Shown here: positions 46,999 to 58,090 of the stretch, one piece after another | Layout of the letters: the number at the start of each line of letters is the position of its first letter | How positions within the stretch are numbered: the first letter of the stretch is position 1 | Source of the DNA: Dasypus novemcinctus | Lineage: Eukaryota > Chordata > Mammalia > Cingulata > Dasypodidae | Assembly: GCF_030445035.2 (NCBI RefSeq) | Contig: NC_080690.1 | Coordinates: forward strand, 32,824,796-32,888,795 | Length of the DNA: 64,000 nucleotides | Direction of reading: 5' to 3' | Program-made: the position numbers and the translations under genes | Notes under the pieces: generated by a model | The model's database searches: none | What the model saw: only the letters and a program-made list of their open reading frames with translations | What the model was told of the DNA's origin: nothing

Positions 46999-49662
46999 AT
47001 CTTTGAGGAAAAAAAAAGACACTGTGTAGAAGTAATAGCACAGCTTATTTACTTACATAGAAGGTTCAGCCTACCATGTCACAAACTTCCATGTTATGCC
47101 CCTTGGGCTACTGTGGTTTTCCTTTAATAGTCCCATTCAACCTTCAGCTTTTCCTGGGTTGTTTCCAAACATTTCAGTACTAACCAATCTAATTTCTTCC
47201 TTTTAGGTGAGAAATGGCCACATCAAAAGAATCACTGATAATGACATCCAGTCCCTGGTGCTGGAGATTGAAGGAACAAATGTCAGGTAGGTTGCTCACT
47301 CTCTCTTCCACAGACACTGTATACTAGGGAGGCAAGGTGTCAGACTCCCTTTTGTGAATCCCAGCTCTGCTATTTAGAGTTTTCCTTGGGCAGATTACTT
47401 AATCCCTTTGGGCCTTAGTTCTCTCGTCTGTAAATGGGCATAACAATACCTCGTCCTTATAGGATTGTTAAGGATTAAGTAAACAAATCTGTATAAAACA
47501 TGTATAAGCATGCGTAGCACATAATAAGCACTAGGTGAGTCTTAGCTATTATTGCTGTTTGACCAAGCAATAATAACTAATCCCTTGCACTAATGGACAC
47601 TTGCACTAATCCCTCTGCACTCATGGTCCAGTGGGTGGTCAGTATGGTTTCCATGGCCACTAAGGTCTTAGTTCTTGTTTTCTATCATTTGATGGTTCCC
47701 TTGGACCAGAATTGAAATTTTCTCTTGCTAGAATAACCTCCCAAGATCTACTCATCTGAAAAGCAAAGAACTAAGACTTTAGTATTTTATGTTGATGTCT
47801 AGTCCTATGTTAAGCTCTTATGTTTCTAGGTCCAGCATTTTTAAAAGCATCAGCTAACTTAGGGGTTGAAGGACTCATTAGATGATGTATTTGGATCTTT
47901 TAGATCGGCCCTCCTGTTTCTCCACTTGTACAATGTATTATTGTTGTGCATACAGCAAAGGGAAAAAAGACTAGTATGTTTATTGGTATATCCTCTCTCT
48001 ACAGCACCACATATATCACATGTCCTGCAGACCCAAAGAAGACACTGGGAATTAAACTTCCCTTCCTTGTCATGATTATCAAAAACCTGAAGAAATATTT
48101 TACCTTTGAAGTACAGGTAAGTGTTTGAATGTGTCCACTCTCAGCTATAATAGAGAGCTTTTCAATTTACAGGAAAAAGTGGCCCTAGGAAATTATCTTT
48201 AATCTTTTGTATACATTCGTTTCTGTCTCTACTGTAAGTTTAATGCAGCCCTTGTTATGACATAAGTTATTTTTCAATGGGAAAAAATATATAAAATCAT
48301 ACTGTGGCTTGAGAGCCACCATCAGTTGTCATAAGCAGCTGGTGTTGTCTTGGCAACAAGCAAGATAAATTTGCTACTTCCGAGCCATCTGCATCCAGTG
48401 TGAGCTGTATCTGGGCTGTTTATTCTCCCCTGGGTCACAGCCCTAGGAAGACAGGCTGTTTGAGTTCAGAACCTTCTCTTACAAAGTTGTTTGCTTCTTC
48501 CAAGATTGAGTTGGTGTGACTCTTCTCTACATTTCACAGGTACTAGATGACAAGAACGTGCGTCGGCGGTTTCGGGCAAGTAACTACCAGAGTACCACCC
48601 GGGTCAAGCCCTTCATCTGTACCATGCCCATGAGGCTGGACGACGGCTGGAACCAGATTCAGTTCAACCTGTCGGATTTCACCCGGCGGGCCTATGGCAC
48701 AAATTACATTGAGACGCTAAGAGTGCAGGTACCCGTGCCTTTTCTAGATGGAGTCCCAAATTAGAAAGGGGGGTGGGCTGGAAGCTTGTGGTTCATGTCA
48801 CAGAACATTGTGAGTTTCTGGCTGAAGTTCTCAAGCCACTGTCCAGGGGGCTTTGGCCTTGAAGAGATCCAGTAAATACCCAGGAATCCGCTTAGAGAAA
48901 CAGGAGCAAAGTCTTCCTTTTGCCAGAATCCACTCCATCCAAGCTGAGGAGATGCTAGGATGGAACTGTGATAGCACCATGAGAGGGGCTCTAAGAGAAT
49001 CAGGAGAAGAGGAAAAACAGTAATGTTTAGCCTCTCAAAATAAGTCTTACATCCACAGATCCATGCAAACTGTCGCATCCGACGGGTTTACTTCTCAGAC
49101 AGACTCTACTCAGAAGATGAACTGCCAGCAGAATTCAAACTGTATCTCCCTGTTCAGAATAAGGCAAAGGTAAGCTGGCCTTCCTCACAGGAAGGGCAGA
49201 CAGTGAGATTGGGGGAACTGATTCCTGGAAAGTGCTGAGTCCAACTGCAGAGCTTCTCTATGTTGAGGCTTTTGAGTCCTTTATTAGCATAAGATCTTAG
49301 GTCTTCTTCCACCATCAGCAGTGACTCTGGAACAATCCTGTGAAATGTTCATTACCACTGTCCCCACCTCCACAAGGTGACCCTGCCTCTCCTGAAGGGT
49401 GTCCTGCTGCTTCCTACTCAGAGGCCATCTTTGAAAAAGATCCTCCCTCTGAGCCTCTTTACCAACCCAGAATTAATACCAGCTGCACTGTCCCCGCTAA
49501 CAGAGTGGCAGGTGCTTTCACGCCTTCCTGCTCCTGATGTGAATGTGTTCCCCTGTAGCCCAGTGTCTGTTCAGGTGTCACCAGAGGTACAGGGCCAGTG
49601 GTGCTGACCATCTATTTTCTGATTAACAAATGTCCTTTTTCTGTTTTTTCCCCCAGCAATAA
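36803..49662 (+). CDS. CFAP20: CFAP20, cilia and flagella associated protein 20 (six coding exons)
   Basis: Joining 36,803-36,886, 47,207-47,286, 48,005-48,116, 48,540-48,728, 49,059-49,169 and 49,657-49,662 gives 582 bases: 193 codons plus TAA. That is the length of the known vertebrate protein, with no frameshift or stop. It begins [18 protein letters not shown] and ends LPVQNKAKQ. The family (DUF667/CFAP20 domain, nearly the whole protein) is among the most conserved ciliary proteins. It is a small beta-rich protein that with PACRG builds the inner junction of axonemal doublet microtubules, and it is also reported in the nucleus. It has no signal peptide or membrane segment. All introns have GT-AG ends; phases are 0, 2, 0, 0, 0. 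The start is the first ATG, with G at -3. In human the gene lies at 16q21. Confidence 0.98.
39628..39850 (+). mobile_element. MIR SINE
   Basis: Core text 'tcctggctctgctatgtcct' followed by 'agctctgtgaccttgggcaa' (39,655-39,694) is the MIR signature, followed by the 'taataattccactta' part. It is an ancient mammalian SINE and diverged. Confidence 0.8.
40055..40320 (+). mobile_element. LINE2 (L2) 3' fragment
   Basis: Text typical of L2 is present: 'tttttcacttgctggtccct', 'cctccaggtcacagttcaaa', 'aggcctttcttgaccctctg' and 'gactgcaagcttcctgagga'. Confidence 0.7.
42399..42591 (+). mobile_element. Non-autonomous hAT DNA transposon, 193 bp
   Basis: Terminal inverted repeats CAGGGGTTCTTAACC (42,399-42,413) and GGTTAAGAACCCCTG (42,577-42,591) match perfectly. 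An 8-bp duplication CTCTAGAG lies on both sides (42,391-42,398 and 42,592-42,599). The 8-bp duplication and CAGGGG ends show the hAT superfamily. It has no transposase. The exact family name is not known to me with certainty. Confidence 0.9.
43290..43480. repeat. Possible ancient repeat
   Basis: Text such as 'ccatccagcccagcattctg' and 'tgtctttgacaatgggcacc' resembles old dispersed amniote repeats. The family cannot be named from memory. Confidence 0.25.
44240..45960 (-). mobile_element. Old L1 fragment, antisense
   Basis: Antisense L1 ORF2 text is present throughout, for example 'actgtagctttgtagtaagt' (45,503-45,522), 'ttgccaggtcatataggaat' (44,713-44,732) and 'ttccaaggtgttttgtagct' (45,779-45,798). 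There are no open frames of use. Confidence 0.85.
46300..46490 (+). mobile_element. MIR SINE (diverged)
   Basis: 3' MIR-like text is present: 'ttgttaggattaagtaagag' (46,410-46,429) and 'aataggcactcagtaaatgc' (46,455-46,474). Confidence 0.7.
46578..47016 (+). mobile_element. DAS-SINE with (AAAT)n microsatellite
   Basis: The duplication aagacactgtag (46,566-46,577) matches aagacactgtgtag (from 47,017). It is a near-consensus copy. The tail carries about 12 units of AAAT (46,952-47,001). It lies 190 bp before CFAP20 exon 2 in the same orientation as the gene. Confidence 0.95.
47207..47286 (+). CDS. CFAP20: CFAP20 coding exon 2
   Basis: Codes for residues 29-54 and two bases of Ser55 ([13 protein letters not shown]...). 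Acceptor ttttag, donor AG|GTAGGT. Confidence 0.97.
47330..47560 (+). mobile_element. MIR SINE in intron 2
   Basis: MIR text is present: 'tcccagctctgctatttaga', 'ttgggcagattacttaatcc' and 'gtctgtaaatgggcataa', with 3' part 'acataataagcactaggtga'. Confidence 0.85.
48005..48116 (+). CDS. CFAP20: CFAP20 coding exon 3
   Basis: It completes Ser55 and codes for residues 56-92 ([12 protein letters not shown]... to FTFEVQ). Acceptor ctctacag, donor CAG|GTAAGT, a strong site. Confidence 0.97.
48540..48728 (+). CDS. CFAP20: CFAP20 coding exon 4
   Basis: Codes for 63 residues, 93-155 ([15 protein letters not shown]... to ETLRVQ), the most conserved block of the family. Acceptor atttcacag, donor CAG|GTACCC, which is weak at +4 and +5. 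Confidence 0.97.
49059..49169 (+). CDS. CFAP20: CFAP20 coding exon 5
   Basis: Codes for residues 156-192 ([15 protein letters not shown]... to VQNKAK). Acceptor catccacag, donor AAG|GTAAGC. Confidence 0.97.
49657..49662 (+). CDS. CFAP20: CFAP20 last coding exon: Gln193 and stop
   Basis: Only CAA TAA is coding, after the acceptor tttttcccccag. The rest of the exon is 3'UTR. Without this exon the frame would read on into intron 5. Confidence 0.93.
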   Translation, partial: Q

Positions 49663-50105
49663 CTAGAATGCAACTTGAGGGATAGACCCTGGATGTGACT
49701 CAATTTAAAAAGGAAACTGTCTGAAGGACAATGTAAACAAAAACCAGAAAAATTTCTTTTAGTTCACTGTGCTGTGGTTCTTTTACCTACTAGTTGGTGT
49801 CCTTTGTCATAGGCACCCGTGACCAGGCGTAATGCCCTAACTGCGCTGTAAGTACAGTGGGGGATAAGCAGGACTTTGATGGTATGTGAATGCTGGAGTT
49901 TATCCTGCTGCCTACCCCAGTGTGCGGGGGAATATATTTTCCACAAACTTACAGAATTAAAGATGTCCCATAAGGCAATTCAAGACCAATGATTTCTTCC
50001 TATGGTTTGTTTTTTGTTTTATACAATATCTAAATATATGTATGTATATGCTGTGTAATATTCATAATCTGGAAATGAATAAAATGTCATATTCTTGGTT
50101 TGTAA
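49663..50105 (+). other. CFAP20: CFAP20 3'UTR
   Basis: A 3'UTR of about 440 bases to the first good polyadenylation site. It contains no open frame or repeat of note and is AT-rich near its end. Confidence 0.85.
50078..50083 (+). terminator. CFAP20: Polyadenylation signal of CFAP20
   Basis: AATAAA stands about 20 bases before the likely cleavage site and is followed by a GT/T-rich element ('ttcctagtttgtgttttttc', 50,111-50,130). A later AATAAA at 50,817-50,822 could serve a longer form. Confidence 0.85.
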
Positions 50106-52565
50106 ATTTGTTCCTAGTTTGTGTTTTTTCCAGTGGTGACATTTCTTTTTCCTTTGTGATATGAAAATAGGACTGTTTCCAAAGATCATCCCATTATGTT
50201 CATGCTGTGAAATAACTTTCAGCAAGCACTTAAAAAAAAGATGGATATATATACACTGATTTAGAATGACTTCCAAGATAACTAAATAGAAAACAAACAA
50301 CAACAACAACAAAAACTACAGTAGAATCTTCTTACTAGGGGTTAGGTCCTAAGTTGATCTGAAAACAAAAAGGGCATATAGTCCAAATTTATCTTAAACA
50401 CGCTAGGAAGATGCCATATTGGCACCCCGCATGCTCTCTTGTAATAACATGTCTAGTGTCTCCCAGCATTTGAACAGCTCTTCATGCCCTTATCAGATAA
50501 AGTACTTCGAGGGGAAAAGTGTTTCTTTAAACCTTAGAAGCACGTGAGGGAACTGAAACCTTCATCACTTTCCCATTCATGCTTGTTAACCTTGGCACTA
50601 TTGCTTTTTTTTTCCTCCCAAGCACAAGTAGTTAAATTTGCAAAAGTTAAACATTTTTGTATGATGCAACTCTGTAACATTTCTTGGGGGGGGGACCTGA
50701 TTTGGGTCAGAGAATGGAATTTGTAGCTATACCTCCATGATCTTGAAGGAAACACCAGAACTTGTACAGTGAGTACATCTGGGGAAGATGGTTTTGTATC
50801 ACTGTATACTTCTTAAAATAAAAGTATAATTTTTAGAAAGGTTACAGTCATGTAAAAATTTGAAGGTCAGCAAAGAACAGAAGGCCATCCCTAGGCACTC
50901 CCTCTGGATTTGGTTTCTTTCCATGGGAATGAGACTGGAATTATGGGCACCAGCATTTCGACATTGGTCAGAAGTGAGGATGGTGGTGCTGAGCTCTGTC
51001 GCTAACCATCATGCTTTCTGAGGCGTTCAGTGGCATGGCTGAAGACCTCTCCCGTGTCCTTATTCTACTGGAGTAGGCTCTGGGTAAGCATGCACCAAAT
51101 CTGAGGAGGGCACAGGCGTCAGCCAGGTGTAAGGGTTGGGGGAAAGGTGCTCCATTGCTCCATCGAGTTTTCATTTCTCACACTTGTCAAGTGCCTGACA
51201 CTTAGGTGGCTCAGTCAAGGCCAGTTTTGCCTTTCTTTTAGTGCTAACAGCCAGCCGCAGGGAGCACCTTCCCACGGAAGCTGCCCCTCTCCTTGGAAAG
51301 TCACTAGCACCACAGCTGCTTTTGTTCACTTCCCATTGGCTTTCTCTTCCAGGGTCAACGCCAGTTAGCTGTGAATGCTGTCCCATTTCTCCGTCCTTCA
51401 CACTGGCACTCCCATTGTTCAACTCTGTGCCTGTCTCCCTAACTTTCTGGATTCCAGTGGGGATCCTCAGAAATGGTGGGGAATGGGGGTGGTCAGTGAC
51501 TTCACAGAGCTTCTTGTCTCTGGCCACTGTACAGTGAAATCTTCCCTCCAATCTGAAGTCTGTTGGGGGATGAAAGGTTCTTTTGTGGAGACGAGAAAAA
51601 CTGGGTTAACTTTTCATCTCTTTTGTGCCAGGACATCAGTGAAGTGCTCCTGGAAGTCCAGAGAAATACAGTAACGCACTCTCCTCCACACAGGGCCCTT
51701 TCACCCCAAGGCACTGGTCAGGCTATGTATGGGGATTACCTCACCACCCTGTTGGGGGTGGAAGGCGGCAGCTGTTGGCTTCCCAGATGCTTTACATTTC
51801 CATCTGAGAGGAAGTGAGGGGGTGTCGAGAGTGATGGGATGCATTTATCTGCGCTGGACCCAGGCCAGCGTGGAGTGTGGCACCAAGGACTAATCAGCCC
51901 TTTGCCCTCAGCTTTCCAGCTTACCAGGAAAATGAGACCTACTCGTGAGGCCGTGGGAAGGAAGAAGGAAAGGGCAAACTGCTAGTGCTAGAGGCCTCCC
52001 TGGTGGAGTTTGAACCAGGGTGACTTTGGCTCATGGAGGAGGCAGACTGGCATTATCCGGCTCCTTGGAAGTCGGTGGGTTAGAGAAGGAATTGACTTCC
52101 AAGTGAAAGAGAAATACTTGGCATGAAATGGAGGAACAGGCTCATCTTGGGGAAGGGCAAATCCATGGTGGCCCTTACCTGCCACTGGCTCACTGACTAC
52201 TTCCCCTGGCCAGCACCTGGCCAGCACTCCTGGGGCATTTCTCAGAGGTGCAAGTACGCCAGAAAACCCCCAAATGGATTTGGCTGCAGTGCCCTCAGCC
52301 AAAAGCCTCGAGAGCCAGGGAATTCGCTGAAAAGGGTCTCGGTGCTCATCTTGTCTGCTTCCACCCCACCACTAACCCTGCCCGCCCCCATTTGACTGAG
52401 GAGGATGCTGAAACCCAGAGGAACAAGCTAACCCTTAATAGTGACAGGTGGAACGAGGACAGGTCAGCCGGTGGGAATCACGTGCCATCCCCATCCTGCC
52501 TCCTGTGTGGCTGGCTGTGCCCTTTGTGTAGATAATGTCCCTCGGATGGCTGGGCCAGGCCAGGC
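50106..52565. other. Intergenic, no gene recognised
   Basis: Mostly unique sequence. A (CAA)n run lies at about 50,297. Open frames of 60-126 codons on both strands overlap each other and match no known domain. A second AATAAA at 50,817 is noted with CFAP20. Confidence 0.5.
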
Positions 52566-52569
52566 CTGG

Positions 52570-52765
52570 CAGGTCAGGGGAGCTGAAGTACTGGTGTCAG
52601 CCCTGCCTTCATGGGGACAGGGGAACCTGAAATACTGGTGTCAGCTCTGCCTTCATGGGGACAGGGGACCTGAAGTACTGGTGTCAGCTCTGCCTTCACG
52701 GGGACAGGGGGACCTGAAGTACTGGTGTCAGCTCTGCCTTCACGGGGACCGGGGGACCAGGCAGG
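52570..52765 (+). repeat. Minisatellite, 44-bp unit, four copies
   Basis: The unit contains 'tgaagtactggtgtcag' and 'ctgccttcatggggacagg'. Starts near 52,583, 52,627, 52,670 and 52,714 give a period of 43-44. Copies differ by few bases, so the array is young. There are no spacers as in CRISPR. Confidence 0.9.
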
Positions 52766-52845
52766 GGGAGGGGTGCCGGGTTATCCCTACATGGTCACAC
52801 ACTAGCTTAACGCCAGGGCCTGAGGCCGAGGGTAACAAGCTGTGA

Positions 52846-53654
52846 GACAGAGGTTTGGTTTAACTAATGGATCATAAAAGTAACATGTGCCCGTAATAAA
52901 TTGAAACTGTGCAAAGAATATAAAGTAAAATATAAATCACTCCTGAAATGAAAGAATCTGAATGGCTCATTTTGATATAAAATGGATTAACAAATTATAG
53001 CTGCCCTTTCTCCCTGCCCCTAGACTTCTAGCATGGACAGCTTCTCCAATTTCCTGGCCTCTGTCATTTGTGTTCTCCCGGGAGCCTGGGCAGGGCTGGG
53101 GACAGCCCAGAGTAGAAGGACAGTGGTACTGTGAATGATTTCTAAGGAGGACGACACAGAACTGGACAGTGGTGCAGTGGCTCACAGGCAGCAGCTTGCT
53201 TCCACACCCATTCCCCATGGCACCTATGAACCTGTCTGGAAGATCAGGGTGGGGGCTCCTCCACCCACAGACCAGCGCAGGAGTTGAAGGACTCACAAAG
53301 GCCCAGAGCTCGCCTGTGGAAGGACTGGAAATGAAGCCCAGGCTTCCCACTAGGTCAGGCTCCTGCTGCTTTCCACACTGTTGAGAACATAATAGATCTG
53401 CTCACAGAACATCTAGAAGAGACTTTATGGGGAACCATAATGGAAAGCTCCCTGCATCTTCCCATGGAAAGACATGTTGCTGAATTTCAATTCATAGTTT
53501 CAGATTTTGTTGCCATACCAGGCCCCTAGCCTTTTGTTTTGCTAAGTGTTCCTGGGTAGAGATTGGATATATGCAGGCAGCCACCGTAAACGGATATTCT
53601 AGAAGAGATAGGGAGATGTGCTGTAGGGGGGAGAGAACAAAGGATTTGGAGTTT
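52846..53654. other. Intergenic, no gene recognised
   Basis: Unique sequence. The minus-strand frame 52,967-53,350 (127 codons) has no domain or codon pattern that I recognise. Confidence 0.45.
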
Positions 53655-53950
53655 ATACATTTGTGTTCAATAATAGTAGCTAATACTTATTAAAAGCTTA
53701 TAGTGGACCAGGCAATATTTTAAGCATTTTCTTTGTGTTTATCTTATCGAATTACCTCAACATTGATAGGAACTATTATCCCCATTTTACAGATGAGGAA
53801 ACCAAGGCAGAGATTAATGTGCCCAAGGTCACACCATGACATGGCCCCCTTATTCCACAGTCGTGGAAAGAGGGTTCAAACTCAGGCTGTTTAACCCCAG
53901 TTCTAGACTCTTAAGTCACTCAACTTCTTTAACCTGTTTCCTCCTCAACA
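53655..53950 (-). mobile_element. MIR SINE, antisense
   Basis: Reverse MIR text is present: 'tagctaatacttattaaaag', 'attatccccattttacagat', 'gaggaaaccaaggcagagat' and 'gcccaaggtcacaccatgac'. Confidence 0.9.
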
Positions 53951-54276
53951 AAATGAGCCTGATGAAAAAAGATGTGAAGCTTACCTCAGAGCTGGGCTGG
54001 AAGAGCTGTTCATGAACAATAGACTAGGTAAATTGTGTTAGCATGATATGATAGAATAGTATACAGCAATGGAAAGGAACAAATCGCAGCTACGTGAGAC
54101 AAATGGAGGAAACTCACAATCATAACATAGAGTGAAGACAGCAAGGCACAACATATTGATTCCATATATATAAAATTTTAAAGCAGGCAAAACAAAAGAT
54201 AAATATCTTGGGATAAATTCGTAAATGATAACCTCCAGTGACAGGTGCAGGACTGAGTATCTAAAAACTTAGCAGA

Positions 54277-54708
54277 TGGGAAGCAGACTTGGCTCAATGG
54301 ATACTGTCTGCCTACCATATGGGAAGTCCACGGTTCAAACCCAGGACCTCCTTGACCCATGTGGAGCTGGCCCAAGTGCAGTGCTGATGCGCACAAGGAG
54401 TGTAGTGCCACACAGGGGTGTCCCCCGCGTAGGGGAGCCCCACACGCAAGGAGTGCACCCTGTAAGGAAAGCCGCTCAGCACAAAAGAAAACACAGCCTG
54501 CCTGGGAGTGGTGCCGCACACACTAAGAGCTGACACAGCAAGATGACACAACAAAAAGAGACACAGATTCCCAGTGCCGCTGACAAGAATATATGCAGAC
54601 ACAGAACACACAGCAAATGGACACAGAGAACAGACAATTGGGGTGAGGGGGGGGCGGGGGAGAAGGGGAGAGAAATAAATAAATAATAAATCTTTAAAAA
54701 AAAAAAAA
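54277..54708 (+). mobile_element. DAS-SINE
   Basis: Full copy with a G-rich run and A-tail. The duplication is aaaaacttagcaga (54,263-54,276) and the slightly changed aaaccttaccaga (from about 54,711). Confidence 0.9.
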
Positions 54709-54724
54709 AAAAACCTTACCAGAG

Positions 54725-56760
54725 TGCTTTCCCCGGAGGTGGTGGCAGGGAGTGGGACGTAGGAGTGATGGTAGAGGCACTCCAGGGGTCTTCCAGATAC
54801 CAGCAATCTCTTTCTTGACCTGCAAAGTGTTTACATATGGATGTTTGCTCTATATTGTGATTTAAATAACACACATGTTTAATATGTTCTTCTGATAATA
54901 TCTCCCAATTTAAAAAGTCAAGTTCAGATTCCTTGGCCTTGGCCTAGTCAAATGCAGACTCCTGGGGCTCAGCTTGATAAAATGTGGGTTAACCATCCTC
55001 ACCTCCAGAGATTCTCTCTCAGGAGGTCTAAAGGGGCCCAGAAGCTGCATGCTAACACCTTTCCCTGCTGTTTCTTGGTGGTGACTCTGTCTCTTGAGAA
55101 GCTGCTCCAAACTGGAGCAAACAAGTTGGCATGAGACCATAGTGAAGAGATGCCAGAAGTGGGAAACAACCTGGGCCTCCGTCACATCTCCCCCTGCACA
55201 CCCCCCTTCCCCAAAAAACTAAGTCCCTTTTATACGAAATTCTAGTATGTGCCTTACATCTCTCTTTTCCATAACCTGAAAATATGGGGTCCTGTAAAGC
55301 AAACCATGAGTGCATCCAGGCTCTAACAGAAGCACTCCAAATTGTAAATCTGCAAGGAGTTGAACATCTGGCTGGAGCATGAGCCTTGGGAAAAGTGTGT
55401 CTCTTGGTATCCATGGTGTTTGAAGCAAAGCAAAACAGTGTGCAAGGAGTGGGATATGGAAACATAGTAGACAGAACCCCTCATTAAGGGGGTGTAAGAT
55501 GTCACCTCTTCCGTTTTATTGCATGAGTGTAATTAATATTAGTAAGGCCTTGATGGATTCTCTCATCGCTTGGGTTTCCCCCAACTCTTTCCTCCCCGAA
55601 GTCTTAAATCTTGCGTCTTCCTGCCAAATTAACCCTGGTATTTGGGAGGGAATACACTAAAGTCAGCCTGTACGCACAATCGCCTTTGGGTTCCAAGTCA
55701 CCCTCCAAAGACTGCCCTGGTGTTCCCTTGAACCCCAAAGCATCCTTCTGAAGCCAGGTAGTAAGTGAGGGAACCAAGAGATGAATCTGGAACCTGGCAA
55801 AGAGTCCACGTGGACACCAATAACCCCAAGATGACTGCTGGGAGAATCTCCCCAAGATTCTGCCATTCAGAACAAGACTTCCTCTGGAAGCCAGGAGAAG
55901 CCCTGGATATTCCCCAAGGACTTTATCATTGGTCCCTCCTGGGGGACTGATGGCGGGTGGGATGGTAATCAATCAAAACAGTAATCAGCTGGGACTCCTC
56001 CTATGTCATTAGCAAAGAGGCAGAATAATTAATGGTTCAAAAAGCAGGCACAAGGCCTGAACTCTCTCTCCCCTTTGGACCCCAATTTGGGCCACATTCT
56101 CCCTCTGTAAGGATCAACGGACAAGTAAAACCTGAGCATTCATAGTCTATAATGGGGAATTATAGTCTGTAAATCAGCCCTCTTCATCACTCTTAAGCCC
56201 CTTCCTCTCTACCTGGGACCCCTGCTCTGTTATTTTCTCCTATTTCTCTTCCCTCCCTACCTGAATAAATTACTGGCCTAACTCACCTAAAGTGCTCTTG
56301 AAATTCATTTCTGCAGCCTAGTCATGAACCTAGACAAAAGCTGGTAACACCTCCAAGCCCGAGACCTCTTTTCTTGGTACTGGGAGCGACTTAAGCCAAC
56401 ACATCAGCTCCTTGGTGAACATCAGGAGCCTGCAGCTATGAGAGGCTAGAGTCCTCTCCCCTTCCAAGCTGACCACCAGATGGTGTGCTACAATGAGGGC
56501 AACTCTGAGACCCCAGGTACAGCATTTCTGAGTGAGCTGGCAAAAAAGACTGAGGACACCCATTCCTAAAGCTCAGTGAAGAGTCTGGTCTCTCTCTTGA
56601 TGCCCTTCCAGGGCAAATGCAAGAAGGTGGGCAGTAGGACCAGACTGAGAAAGCTGAGACTCCTCTGCTACGCGTGCGGGTGAGGGGCTGGGTGAGCTGC
56701 AGGCCCTGGAGACCTTCTGGAATAAGGTATCAGAAGGTGTGGCACGGCTGGGCTCACCAG
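54725..56760. other. Intergenic; possible LTR remnant near 55,960-56,340
   Basis: No gene was recognised. 'ctctctcccctttggacccc', 'ctacctgaataaattactgg' and the T/C-rich lead-in at 56,160-56,340 look like an LTR polyadenylation region, but no TG...CA ends or target duplication were found. Open frames here are short and unlike known proteins. Confidence 0.4.
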
Positions 56761-56764
56761 ATTC

Positions 56765-56985
56765 TTTTCTTTTTTTTTAACAAATCAATTTTATTGACAC
56801 ATATCAGCAAAGTATACCATTCATCCAAAGTGCCCACTCAATGGTATTCGGCACAATCACATACTTGTTCATTCATCACCCCAGTCATCATTAGAGCATT
56901 TTCATTATTTCCATAATAATAATAAACAAAAAAAACAGACCAGAAAATCCATCACCTCTTCATCTCTCTACGCTTCCCCTTCACC
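56765..56985 (-). mobile_element. Old L1 3' end-like fragment, antisense
   Basis: It starts with a T-run on the plus strand (that is, a poly-A tail) and 'aatcaattttattgacacat', then 'ttgttcattcatcaccccag'. This resembles the reversed 3' end of an old L1. Confidence 0.55.
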
Positions 56986-57602
56986 AAATTCTTATGCCCC
57001 ACTGAAAAAGGGGCAGAGGTACCTGTACAGTGTTTCTGGCCAGTCACATATTTTGGACTTGACTCCTTTCACCAATGAAAAGGTATTTCTTTTGTCTCTT
57101 ATACATGTAATTGTAAGGCCATGGAGATTCATTCCCACATGGTTGTGATTGCTTTGGCATCACAGCATGCTCATAGAGGGCCAGGGTGCTGTACCCCCAA
57201 AGCATCTTTCCAGCCCCCAGCATGCCCCAGCACCTTCAATAAGGGAAGAGAAGAAGCTGGGGCTTCCTGAGACGCTGAACCCCAGACAGAGCCACCGGCC
57301 TTCCCCTGTGGTGTGTGGGCATCAGCTTCGTCCCGCTGCACCCCACGCACCCAAGGAGGCTGTTGAGCTCCGAAGGGGGCCCCAGGGTGCCACCCATTAT
57401 TCAAGAGGCCGACTCACTTGCTGCGGGGGACCCATGGTGGGGGCCCAAGGTCGCAGAGGCACCCAGCATTCCTGCCTCATCTGTGAAGCCATACCAAGGC
57501 CGTCACATTTGACCTTGCAAATCCTTGAAGATGGAGAAGGGGCCTAGCTGGCTGCAATATTTAGGTCTGTGTATCGTTTAAAAATGAAGATGATCTTGAA
57601 TT
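56986..57602. other. Intergenic, no gene recognised
   Basis: GC-richer sequence with overlapping frames on both strands (57,149-57,547 plus and 57,171-57,404 minus). These have no recognised domain and no start context or splice evidence. Confidence 0.4.
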
Positions 57603-57765
57603 TGCACTGTTCAATGACTTAGTCACTTAGTCATTAGCCACACATGACTACTTAAGTTTAAATTGGTAAAACTTTAAAATTCCACTCTTCTATTGCCATA
57701 TTTCTAGTGCACCGAAGCTACTACATTGGACAGTGCAGATGCAAGAAATTGCCCCAGAAATGTCT
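57603..57765 (+). mobile_element. MER5-like hAT-Charlie fragment
   Basis: Text like 'gtcattagccacacatgact' and 'ctactacattggacagtgca' matches the ends of MER5-type elements (a 'tattggacagcgc'-like end). It is diverged. Confidence 0.7.
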
Positions 57766-57879
57766 ATTGATCAGTGCTGTTTTAAATGCGTTCATTGAAC
57801 AAAATAAGACTTTTAACTCCACCACCTCCAACAAAAAAAGGTTCAATGTAGAATAATTATGTCCTTAGTAAGCTGATTT

Positions 57880-58090
57880 GAGCAGGGCTTCTCAAACGGT
57901 AATGTGCATACAAATCAGTTAAGGATTTTGTTAAAATGCATATTCTGATTCAGCAGTCGCTGGCGAGCCTTCCCGTTGCATTTCTAACAAGCTCACAGGT
58001 GGTGCCAAGGCGGCTGGTCCACGGAGTCATTAAAATGCAGATTCATTAAAAATCACCCCAGGGTGCATTCTAGATGATGAGCTCCAGGAA
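57880..58090 (+). mobile_element. hAT-Charlie MITE (MER3/MER20/MER58 group)
   Basis: 'gcagggcttctcaaacggta', 'attctgattcagcagtc', 'tgcatttctaacaagctcac' and 'aggtggtgccaaggcggctg' are typical of these pan-mammalian elements. The right end is lost. Confidence 0.65.

Larger units (their letters stand above)
36887..47206 (+). other. CFAP20 intron 1 (10.3 kb)
   Basis: It holds most of the gene's length. It is unique sequence at 37,040-39,600 and 40,330-42,390, with repeats listed separately (MIR, L2, hAT, L1, DAS-SINE). The acceptor 'aatttcttccttttag' has a good pyrimidine tract. No further exon was recognised. The open frame at 41,022-41,513 on the minus strand has no recognisable domain and is treated as chance. 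Confidence 0.85.

Noticed and set aside
52570-52765. CRISPR array
   Set aside because: The units are contiguous without unique spacers, and the genome is mammalian. It is a minisatellite.
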